From NCBI GenBank assembly GCA_020059785.1, contig JAGVBL010000115.1:1-5756 (forward strand): 5,756 nt of DNA, in the 5' to 3' direction. The stretch is from Ignavibacteriales bacterium. GTDB taxonomy: Bacteria > Bacteroidota > Ignavibacteria > Ignavibacteriales > Melioribacteraceae. Of the stretch, positions 1 to 5,661 are shown one piece after another. How positions within the stretch are numbered: position 1 is the first letter of the stretch; each line of letters begins with the position of its first letter. The notes under the pieces are model-generated. The model saw nothing but the letters and a program-made list of their open reading frames with translations, ran no database searches and was not told where the DNA came from. Both the position numbers and the translations under genes were made by a program.

Positions 1-103
1 TATCCTTATTTAACGATTGCGCAAAATCGTTATTTCCGATATCTCTTTTTTTTCCTTAGCCTTACGGCTGTTTTATCACCCGATTTGAGGTACGCTTAGG
101 ATA
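1..103 (+). repeat. Left copy of a 103-bp terminal inverted repeat
   Basis: This stretch reappears in reverse complement at 5654-5756. Aligned without gaps, the first 44 bases are identical, a pyrimidine-rich stretch at about 45-59 is divergent, and most of 60-101 is identical again apart from position 70. By eye about 92 of 103 positions match. The unit starts TATCCT and ends AGGATA, so it carries short inverted ends of its own, as small non-autonomous transposons (MITEs) do. It holds an 8-bp stem hairpin (11-18 with 25-32, loop GCGCAA) and a smaller one (AGCC...GGCT, about 58-69). No coding potential is seen. It could be a MITE, an end of a larger insertion sequence, or a repeat at which a metagenomic contig ended; the family is not recognised. 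Confidence 0.85.
11..32. other. Hairpin inside the left terminal repeat
   Basis: TAACGATT at 11-18 pairs with AATCGTTA at 25-32 around the 6-base loop GCGCAA. The same hairpin is present unchanged in the right copy at 5725-5746. Its conservation in both copies while the neighbouring pyrimidine tract drifts suggests it matters to the repeat, for example as a transposase recognition structure. That role is inference. Confidence 0.6.
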
Positions 104-133
104 ATTTTTATTTCTTAATATACGAGAGCAATA

Positions 134-2032
134 ATGAGACGAATTTACAACGCTAATTATAATAACAATATTTCTTTCTTTACCATTTTATTACTAATCA
201 TAATTTTTGCTAAATCAGCAAATTATGCTCAAACTGCATCTGTAAGCGGAAAGATTATGGTATCCACAGTTGGCGTGCAAAATGTTTCTGTTACGTTTAT
301 TAATGAAAACGACACCACTAAAAAATATTCTGCGGTAACCGACAATGAAGGAAATTACAGCGTTGGAATTATTACGTCGGTAAATTCCGATGAGGATAAG
401 ATACCTTCAGCATTTCAACTGGAACAGAATTACCCAAATCCTTTCACTTCATCAACGGCAATAGTATATAAACTTAACAAGCATGCGGATGTTCAGTTAA
501 GAATTTATGATATACTCGGAAGAGAAGTAAGAAAATTTAATTTCGATAATCAGTCAACGGGAATCCACGGAATACACTGGGATGGTAGAAACAACTACGG
601 TGGAATGCTTTCGCCGGGAGTCTATTTTTATCAGCTCGTCTCGGGAAATAATTCCATCACAAAGAAAATGATTTTTGGTACTGCACGTAATGAAAATTTT
701 ACTTTACCAAACTTTATTTCATCAACATCACCCAGTAATTCTAAACTTGAAACGAACATTGTGCAGAATGCTGTTTACAAAATTAGAATTGAAAACCTGC
801 CAAATACTTTTCCGCCAATTGTTTCAAAGCAGATTAATAATGTTACGGTAATAAGAGATACTACAATTAATATAAGTATAGATACACAAACTGCCATTCC
901 GGTTGTTACAATTTACACGGACAGCACACAACAAATAATAAGAGGATTTGGTGCAGCAAATATTGTTGGGTGGCGACCTGATATGACTTCAAGTCAGATT
1001 AGCAAAGCTTTCGGAACAGGTGACGGACAATTAGGCTTTTCAATACTTCGCTTACGCGTACCTTATAGCGGAACAAATCAGGACTTCAGTTTTCAGGTAT
1101 CGACTGCTAAGACGGCACACCAGATGGGCGCAACAATTATTGCATCGCCATGGACTCCACCGGCTATCATGAAAACCAACAATAATATTGTTGGTGGTAG
1201 ATTAAAAGAAAGTTCTTATGCTGCTTACGCTGCTCACCTGAAATCGTTTGTAGATTATATGGGAATAAATGGCATTCCTATTTATGCCGTATCAGTTCAA
1301 AACGAACCAGATATACAAGTTACATACGAATCGTGCGATTGGAACGTTGCAGAGATGACAAAATTTGTAAAAGAAAATGGAGCGGCAATCGGTACAAAAG
1401 TAATAGCGCCGGAGTCATTCAATTTCAACAAAACAATATCCAATTCAATCCTTAATGATCCAGATGCAGAAAAAAATGTTGATATAATATGCGGTCATCT
1501 TTATGGCGGCGGGCTGGAAAGTTATCCGCTTGCTGAAAGTAAAGGGAAAGAATTATGGATGACTGAATATCTGGATCTCGATACATCCTGGACTTCAAAC
1601 CTTGGAACAGGGACACAAATTCAAAATTGCATGAATGTCGGAATGAATGCATATATCTGGTGGTACATAGTTAGATTTTATGGACCGATTCATGAAAACG
1701 GATACATTACTAAACGCGGTTACGTTATGTCTCAATTCGCAAGGTTTATTAGACCCGGCTATTATAAAATAAAATCCACTCCACCACAAAGAAATACTAA
1801 TGTAACCGCTTATAAAGGTGAAGGATCCAAAGTTGTGATAGTAGCTTCAAATATTACTCCTTCGCCAGTGATTTATTCTTTCGATATTCCAAACTCTAGT
1901 ATAAATTCTTTTTCACATTATACAACATCGCAAACAAAAAACTGCATGAAGGGAAATAATATTCCGGTGGTTAACGGAAGGATTACGATTATTCTTGAAC
2001 CATCGAGTATTACAACTTACGTTTCCAATTAA
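134..2032 (+). CDS. Secreted GH30 (GH30_8-like) glucuronoxylan endoxylanase with an N-terminal-side T9SS-type sorting module
   Basis: A 632-residue secreted glycoside hydrolase. Residues 1-33 form a signal peptide with a long hydrophobic core (about 14-26) and a likely cleavage after NYAQ. Residues 34-80 resemble a carboxypeptidase-regulatory-like beta-sandwich (VSGK...TDNEGNYSV). Residues 93-181 are a sorting-type module (FQLEQNYPNPF, RIYDILGREV, SPGVYFYQL, KKMIF), normally found at the C terminus. Residues 212-250 look like another beta-rich linker. The GH30 domain spans about 257-632, with IIRGFG, ASPWTPP, SVQNEPD (predicted acid/base Glu391) and LWMTEY (predicted nucleophile Glu478); it then has WWYIVRFYGP (Arg514), KRGY and the closing side beta-domain. 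The order and wording of these motifs match Bacillus-type XynC glucuronoxylanases (from memory), whose arginine in the WWYI..YGP segment binds the methylglucuronic acid side chain. The nucleophile loop is altered relative to XynC, so strict glucuronoxylan specificity is uncertain. The ATG has a weak GAGAG 5 bases upstream. It is followed 33 bp later by the GH43 gene, implying one operon. Confidence 0.88.
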   Translation: MRRIYNANYNNNISFFTILLLIIIFAKSANYAQTASVSGKIMVSTVGVQNVSVTFINENDTTKKYSAVTDNEGNYSVGIITSVNSDEDKIPSAFQLEQNYPNPFTSSTAIVYKLNKHADVQLRIYDILGREVRKFNFDNQSTGIHGIHWDGRNNYGGMLSPGVYFYQLVSGNNSITKKMIFGTARNENFTLPNFISSTSPSNSKLETNIVQNAVYKIRIENLPNTFPPIVSKQINNVTVIRDTTINISIDTQTAIPVVTIYTDSTQQIIRGFGAANIVGWRPDMTSSQISKAFGTGDGQLGFSILRLRVPYSGTNQDFSFQVSTAKTAHQMGATIIASPWTPPAIMKTNNNIVGGRLKESSYAAYAAHLKSFVDYMGINGIPIYAVSVQNEPDIQVTYESCDWNVAEMTKFVKENGAAIGTKVIAPESFNFNKTISNSILNDPDAEKNVDIICGHLYGGGLESYPLAESKGKELWMTEYLDLDTSWTSNLGTGTQIQNCMNVGMNAYIWWYIVRFYGPIHENGYITKRGYVMSQFARFIRPGYYKIKSTPPQRNTNVTAYKGEGSKVVIVASNITPSPVIYSFDIPNSSINSFSHYTTSQTKNCMKGNNIPVVNGRITIILEPSSITTYVSN

Positions 2033-2050
2033 AGTTATATCTGAAATGTT

Positions 2051-2056
2051 GAGGTG
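2051..2056 (+). promoter_or_regulatory. Ribosome binding site that decides the GH43 start
   Basis: GAGGTG lies 9 bases before the ATG at 2066. The GTG inside this motif (2054) is in the same frame and could be called as a start, but it has no Shine-Dalgarno of its own. The protein from ATG begins directly with a normal signal peptide (MKFYRIVFFW...), so the GTG is better read as part of the ribosome binding site. Confidence 0.65.
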
Positions 2057-2065
2057 AAAGTTTCT

Positions 2066-4375
2066 ATGAAATTTTATCGAATAGTATTCTTTTGGTTTCT
2101 TTCAATAACAATCTGCACCGGGCAATCTGCATCATTTAAAACATATATGAATCCGGTAATCCCGGGAGATCATCCGGATTGTACATTAACAAAAGTTGGT
2201 AACCATTTCTATACAACCGGTTCATCATTTAACCCAACACCGGTAATTTATCATTCGACCGATCTGGTTCACTGGGAAGCAATAGCTCAACCTGTAAGTG
2301 CCGCATGGTCCGGTTATGGCGATGAACCAGCCGGAGGATGCTGGGGAGGTCAGGTTGTTTTCTATAATAATAAGTGGTGGCATTTCTTCTCGCGCGCAAA
2401 TAAAATGTATTTTACAACAGCCGATGATATCCGCGGAACATGGACTCTGCCAACACTTATGAATACACCCTCGCAAGTTCCGGGATTAGGTTACGACAAT
2501 TCTATCTTTATCGATGATGATGGAAACTGGTACTTACTTGTTAAAAACGGACAAGTAAATAACTGGATTGTTCAACTTGGTAATGATGGTAAACCGCAAG
2601 GTGCTGTTTATGATTTTAGATGGCTTAACCCCGCACCAAATTATCCTTTCAGTTGGGCGGAAGGTCCTGTAATGTGGAAATATAAAGGATATTATTTTTA
2701 CTCGTTTGCACGTAATGTATCCGGCGGACAAAAAGTTTTTAGAAGTAATCGATTAACTGACGAACAGAGTGCCTGGGAAAATTTCGGGGACTTCTTTAAT
2801 GAAAATGATCCGTTGAAATGGCAAGCGTTGTTCCAGGGTCCAAATCATAGTTCGGCTGTTGTTATGATTGATGACAGCACGCATTGGGTTGTTCATCCAT
2901 TATGGCGTAATGCTAATAATAATGAATGGTATGGTCAGGGCAGACAGGGTTTATTAAACCAGGTAAGATATGATGCAAACTTAAAACCGACTGCTGATTA
3001 TCCAGTCAATGTTCCAAAAGATGCTCCCAAATTACCAAGCAGTGGTATTCCATGGATGGTTCCTCATTCGGATTTTTTTGATTCTGAAAAACTTAATCCG
3101 GAATGGTCGTTCTTAGGTTTTACTCCCGAGAGTTCATGGTCTCTTTCAGAACGTATCGGATGGTTAAGATTATCAAATAAACGCAAACCAAATACAATCA
3201 TAAAAAATGATGGCGAACATAATTATTCAATAATAACAAAACTCGATTTCACTTCGCAGTCTTTAAATGATCTTGCCGGTATCTGGATTTTTAATGGTAA
3301 GCAGACCCTTTATGCTAAACTTTTCAGTTCAACCGATAGCAATGGGAATAAAGTAATTGGCTTCAGTTATAAAACAACTTATTACGAAGTTAAGAATCCT
3401 AATGCAAAGGATAATATAGTTCTACTAAAACTAATTAGAGAAAATCACACTTTAACCGGATATTTCAGTTTAGATGGATATAACTGGACACAAATAGGAA
3501 GCAGCATAGATGTAACTGACATGGACGGGCTTCAATCAGATTATAATTCGTGGACGGGCAACCGTCAGGGTTTGTTTGTACAGGGAAATAATCCGGCATA
3601 TTTCGATTACTACATCTATCGCGATGCTTACTCACCAATAGTTGCAGAAGATCCGGCAAATCAATTGGGGACTACTCCGCCATCCAGACCAAGTTCAATT
3701 CATTTTCTTGATAATATACATAACGATGATTGGGCATTATATGCTGGTGTTGAATTCGGCAATAATCAGTATACCAAGAAACCTGATTCGCTGATAATTG
3801 TTGTGTCATGCGGATCTTTAGGAGGTGTAATTGAAGTGTGGCTCGATTCACTCGACTCCAACAATAAAATTGCTGAGTGTGAAATTACAAATACCAGTGA
3901 CTGGAACGTGTATAAAACATTCTCCACAAAAATTCTTAAAACCGTTTCAGGCAATCACGATGTTTATCTAAGATTCAAGGGTTCAGGAAGCGATAAACTT
4001 TTCAATCTGCAATCGTTCTCTTTTGTTGATGCCACACCGCCTACATCAATACAAGAATCAGGTTCGAATAATCTTCCGGAAAATTTTATACTAGAGCAGA
4101 ACTATCCAAATCCATTCAATCCATCTACAACAATTACATTCACTATCCCGGGGGTAGTAGGGTCGAGGCATGCCTCGACATTACAACTAGTAACACTGAA
4201 GGTTTATGATTTATTAGGAAGAGAAGTCGCAACTCTTGTTGATGAATACAAACCAGCCGGAATTCATACATCTCAATTCTCCATTGTCAATTCTCAATTA
4301 ACGTCCGGAATTTATTTTTACAGATTATCTGTCAATGGTTTAGTTAAAACAAAAAAAATGGTCTATCTCAAATAA
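2066..4375 (+). CDS. Secreted GH43 beta-xylosidase/arabinofuranosidase-type enzyme with CBM6-like module and T9SS C-terminal sorting domain
   Basis: A protein of 769 residues counted from the ATG at 2066 (773 from the in-frame GTG at 2054). A signal peptide covers about residues 1-20 (ends CTGQ). The GH43 five-bladed propeller covers about 25-315, with the three expected acidic residues: base Asp38 in GDHPDCT, Asp144 in GYDNSIFIDDDG, and general acid Glu199 in WAEGP. Residues about 328-522 (HSDFFDSEKLNPEW...YFDYYIYRD) form the beta-sandwich that follows GH43 domains in beta-xylosidases. Residues about 542-655 (DDWALYAGVEFG, GGVIEVWLDS, GNHDVYLRFKG, FNLQSFSF) resemble a CBM6 xylan- or cellulose-binding module. 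Residues about 670-769 are a classical T9SS type A domain (LEQNYPNPFNPSTTI, KVYDLLGREVATLVDE, SGIYFYRL, KTKKMVYLK). Family and secretion route are well supported; the substrate (xylan, arabinoxylan or arabinan) is inferred from the GH30 neighbour. Two repeat-like DNA segments run in frame through the sorting domain. Confidence 0.88.
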   Translation: MKFYRIVFFWFLSITICTGQSASFKTYMNPVIPGDHPDCTLTKVGNHFYTTGSSFNPTPVIYHSTDLVHWEAIAQPVSAAWSGYGDEPAGGCWGGQVVFYNNKWWHFFSRANKMYFTTADDIRGTWTLPTLMNTPSQVPGLGYDNSIFIDDDGNWYLLVKNGQVNNWIVQLGNDGKPQGAVYDFRWLNPAPNYPFSWAEGPVMWKYKGYYFYSFARNVSGGQKVFRSNRLTDEQSAWENFGDFFNENDPLKWQALFQGPNHSSAVVMIDDSTHWVVHPLWRNANNNEWYGQGRQGLLNQVRYDANLKPTADYPVNVPKDAPKLPSSGIPWMVPHSDFFDSEKLNPEWSFLGFTPESSWSLSERIGWLRLSNKRKPNTIIKNDGEHNYSIITKLDFTSQSLNDLAGIWIFNGKQTLYAKLFSSTDSNGNKVIGFSYKTTYYEVKNPNAKDNIVLLKLIRENHTLTGYFSLDGYNWTQIGSSIDVTDMDGLQSDYNSWTGNRQGLFVQGNNPAYFDYYIYRDAYSPIVAEDPANQLGTTPPSRPSSIHFLDNIHNDDWALYAGVEFGNNQYTKKPDSLIIVVSCGSLGGVIEVWLDSLDSNNKIAECEITNTSDWNVYKTFSTKILKTVSGNHDVYLRFKGSGSDKLFNLQSFSFVDATPPTSIQESGSNNLPENFILEQNYPNPFNPSTTITFTIPGVVGSRHASTLQLVTLKVYDLLGREVATLVDEYKPAGIHTSQFSIVNSQLTSGIYFYRLSVNGLVKTKKMVYLK
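4154..4187. repeat. Palindromic repeat read in frame inside the GH43 sorting domain
   Basis: The core GTCGAGGCATGCCTCGAC (4162-4179) is a perfect 18-bp palindrome. Outside it, pairing continues imperfectly to 4154 and 4187 (GTAG-type left arm against a CAAC-type right arm, with mismatches and one G-T pair). It encodes VVGSRHASTLQ, a stretch between the TIP and VTLKVYD blocks of the T9SS domain, where low-conservation inserts occur in related proteins. It looks like a small mobile palindrome that inserted without breaking the frame; the mobility is inference. Confidence 0.7.
4273..4295 (+). repeat. Short direct repeat TCAATTCTC x2 in the sorting domain
   Basis: TCAATTCTC occurs at 4273-4281 and 4287-4295, a period of 14 bases, and TCAATT follows again at 4294-4299. 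It encodes SQFSIVNSQL within the sorting domain just before SGIYFYRL. Similar AT-rich CAATTCTCAATT-type repeats are common between genes in Bacteroidota-like genomes, so this may be repeat DNA taken into the gene. Confidence 0.5.
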
Positions 4376-4413
4376 ACTTTGCGGACTCTGCGTTTACTTT
4401 GCGATCTCTGCGT
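4376..4413 (+). repeat. Two tandem copies of ACTTTGCGnnCTCTGCGT
   Basis: Directly after the GH43 stop codon, two 18-bp units (4376-4393 and 4396-4413) differ only at the two bases marked n and are separated by TT, giving a 20-bp period. Each unit itself repeats a TTTGCG/TCTGCG half-motif. No hairpin followed by a T-run is visible, so it does not look like an ordinary terminator. Such TTTGCG/CTGCGT strings are known as scattered intergenic repeats. The rest of the convergent gap (4414-4472) shows nothing recognisable. Confidence 0.65.
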
Positions 4414-4472
4414 GAAAATCTCTATTGAAAACATCGCACTATTCCTCGGTTAACAATCCCGTCGATCTCCTC

Positions 4473-5189
4473 TCATCCTTCTTCTGTTTGTACTTCCTTT
4501 ACATTCGGCGGATTCCAACCAATTACTGAGCCACTTTTAATTAATGAAAAGTAAGGCGACAATGTTGCGCCTGGAAGAGTTCTCACATTATCTTCAATCT
4601 TGATAGGACCCATCCCTGTTCCCGCACCAATTTTGCAGTTGTTCCCTATTTCAATAATACCGTAACGGAATTTCCCTGAACCCTCATAAGCATGAACGGT
4701 TAAACGGGTAAAAGCACCCAGCAGAGTATTTTCACCAATGTAAATCAATTCCGGACGGAAGTGATCGAGCCAGACCATCTGCATTATCTCTGCTCCTCTG
4801 CCTATATGAATACCCATCCATCTATAAAATTTATTTTTAAACCGGGTTCCTTTTAATAGAAATGAAACAGCCACCTGAAATGTAAGTAACGTTCTTCGTC
4901 CGAAAGGAAGATTAAGCACGCGCCAGTTAATCGAATTCGATTCTTCAATTGATCCCAGTCCTGTAAAAGTATAAACTCTTCTTACAGGTGTAAGGAATTT
5001 TTCTAGATTCAATTTTCCTTCTTCGGTATCAGGATTCAAAAGGTTTACATCTGTTCCCTTACCGCCTGAAGTTTTACTGATAAGAATCTGACGTTTCTTC
5101 TTTTTCCCGAGTTTAATCGCACGAAGAATTATTTCGGTAGTAACTAACTTTATTACTTCTTCCGGTGATTTGTTCCGGTATTTTTTCAA
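4473..5189 (-). CDS. Left-handed beta-helix (hexapeptide repeat) acyltransferase family protein
   Basis: A 238-residue protein with no signal peptide, so probably cytoplasmic. The N-terminal half (1-112) is basic and unrecognised. From about residue 115 to 227 it shows hexapeptide-repeat acyltransferase features: FYRWMGIHIGRGAEI, LIYIGENTLLGAFTRLTVHAYE, IIEIGNNCKIGAGTGMG, IKIEDNVRTLPGATL and SGSVIGWNPP. His166 in LTVHAYE sits where the catalytic histidine usually is in the LbH acetyltransferases that use acetyl-CoA. These enzymes commonly acetylate sugars in LPS, capsule or exopolysaccharide synthesis; the substrate here cannot be told. The frame has no ATG upstream of residue 125; an in-frame TGA lies 9 codons before TTG at 5189, and AAAAGG precedes that TTG by 8 bases, so a TTG start is chosen. 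It converges on the GH43 gene and is probably transcribed alone. A TTGACA (minus strand, 5247-5242) lies upstream, but no good -10 is spaced correctly from it. Confidence 0.8.
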   Translation of the reverse strand: MKKYRNKSPEEVIKLVTTEIILRAIKLGKKKKRQILISKTSGGKGTDVNLLNPDTEEGKLNLEKFLTPVRRVYTFTGLGSIEESNSINWRVLNLPFGRRTLLTFQVAVSFLLKGTRFKNKFYRWMGIHIGRGAEIMQMVWLDHFRPELIYIGENTLLGAFTRLTVHAYEGSGKFRYGIIEIGNNCKIGAGTGMGPIKIEDNVRTLPGATLSPYFSLIKSGSVIGWNPPNVKEVQTEEG

Positions 5190-5197
5190 TGCAGATA

Positions 5198-5203
5198 CCT
5201 TTT
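5198..5203 (-). promoter_or_regulatory. Ribosome binding site supporting a TTG start
   Basis: On the minus strand AAAAGG ends 8 bases before the TTG at 5189. Because the frame is closed upstream by a TGA and has no ATG before the acyltransferase fold begins, this site is the main support for translation starting at TTG. Confidence 0.5.
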
Positions 5204-5270
5204 GTGAAATTCATATACAAAAAACGAATAATAAATTTAGCTGTCAAGAATTGATTTAGAATGAAGAATG

Positions 5271-5336
5271 GATCAAGATCAAGATTGGGGTTAAGATCAA
5301 GAATGAAATCATTAACAAAAATTTTATTTCTTGATC
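5271..5336. repeat. GATCAAGA repeats with a 9-bp stem
   Basis: GATCAAGA occurs at 5271-5278, 5277-5284 (overlapping) and 5295-5302. The last copy, as GATCAAGAA (5295-5303), is complementary to TTCTTGATC at 5328-5336 with a 24-base AT-rich loop. AAGATCAAGATTAAGATC-type strings are frequent intergenic low-complexity repeats in environmental Bacteroidota-like genomes. No function is evident. Confidence 0.6.
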
Positions 5337-5340
5337 ATAC

Positions 5341-5376
5341 TTTAGCCCGCTTTGCCGACGAGACAGGCGGGCTAAA
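5341..5376. repeat. GC-rich palindromic repeat (TTTAGCCCGC...GCGGGCTAAA)
   Basis: TTTAGCCCGC (5341-5350) pairs perfectly with GCGGGCTAAA (5367-5376) around a 16-base loop containing GCC...GGC. No T-run follows on either strand, which argues against an intrinsic terminator. Its GC content contrasts with the AT-rich surroundings, as expected of a REP-like or other small mobile palindrome. Similar CCCGC...GCCGACGAGACAGGCGGGC units occur widely in environmental genomes (recollection, not a search). Confidence 0.7.
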
Positions 5377-5456
5377 CATGATACCCTATTAATTTTTCAT
5401 AGGATTCTATAAGACATAATGATTACCAAGGGACTACACTATAAAGAAAAAACTAG

Positions 5457-5477
5457 TTAATTTTATAACCAAATTAA
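5457..5477. promoter_or_regulatory. Weak dyad upstream of the AraC fragment
   Basis: TTAATTT (5457-5463) and AAATTAA (5471-5477) form a 7-bp inverted repeat with a 7-base spacer, 34 bases before the regulator's ATG. The place would suit an operator, but AT-rich dyads of this size arise often by chance. Confidence 0.2.
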
Positions 5478-5511
5478 TTGCTGCTTTAACATACGGTGTA
5501 TCTAATATATT

Positions 5512-5661
5512 ATGCTTAGGTCCAATCAATTTCCAATTCACAATAAGAATTTAGCTGGTGAATATGTTCAACGGATCAACCGGGTCATAGATTATATCGA
5601 GGATAATTTAAGCCGGGCTCTAACTATTGATGAACTAGCGGATATAGCTAATTTTTCCTAA
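5512..5661 (+). pseudogene. AraC-family transcriptional regulator, N-terminal fragment cut off by the right repeat
   Basis: Forty-nine codons from ATG 5512 encode the beginning of an AraC-type DNA-binding domain: EYVQRINRVIDYIEDNL then LTIDELADIANFS, the first helices of the HTH. In intact relatives the next residues are typically PFHFHRIF, followed by the second HTH and often a GyrI-like ligand-binding domain. Here the frame hits TAA (5659-5661), a stop supplied by the repeat sequence itself, since the right repeat begins at about 5654-5656. The protein is therefore lost or reduced to a non-functional stub missing most of both HTH motifs. No clear Shine-Dalgarno precedes the ATG. Whether the rest of the gene lies beyond the repeat cannot be seen. 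It may once have regulated a neighbouring gene, but nothing ties it specifically to the xylanase pair. Confidence 0.8.

Larger units (their letters stand above)
5190..5511. other. Gene-free, repeat-rich intergenic region
   Basis: About 320 bp between the start of the minus-strand acyltransferase and the AraC fragment. Position 5261 opens a 43-codon frame ending at 5392, but it runs entirely through the repeats and hairpins and is not believed. The stretch holds three GATCAAGA copies with a hairpin (5271-5336), a GC-rich palindrome (5341-5376) and a weak dyad (5457-5477). From 5377 to 5456 nothing is recognisable. It should contain the divergent promoters of the two flanking genes, but none can be placed with confidence. 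Confidence 0.6.

Noticed and set aside
1452..1789. Minus-strand frames inside the GH30 gene
   Set aside because: They lie opposite the conserved catalytic domain, show no family features and are shadows of the coding strand. The same applies to minus-strand frames within 2225-3954.
2054..2056. GTG as the start codon of the GH43 gene
   Set aside because: It is part of the GAGGTG ribosome binding site for the ATG at 2066, which leads straight into a normal signal peptide.
5242..5247. TTGACA on the minus strand as a -35 box for the acyltransferase
   Set aside because: At the expected 16-18 base spacing there is only a T-run; the nearest TATATG is about 24 bases away, so a promoter cannot be supported.
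5341..5376. Intrinsic terminator
   Set aside because: The stem is strong but neither strand has a T-run after it, and the flanking genes point away from it or lie downstream of it.
5261..5392. A 43-codon plus-strand reading frame starting MKNGSRSR
   Set aside because: It runs wholly through the GATCAAGA repeats and the GC-rich palindrome, has no ribosome binding site or recognisable protein features, and is best explained as chance.
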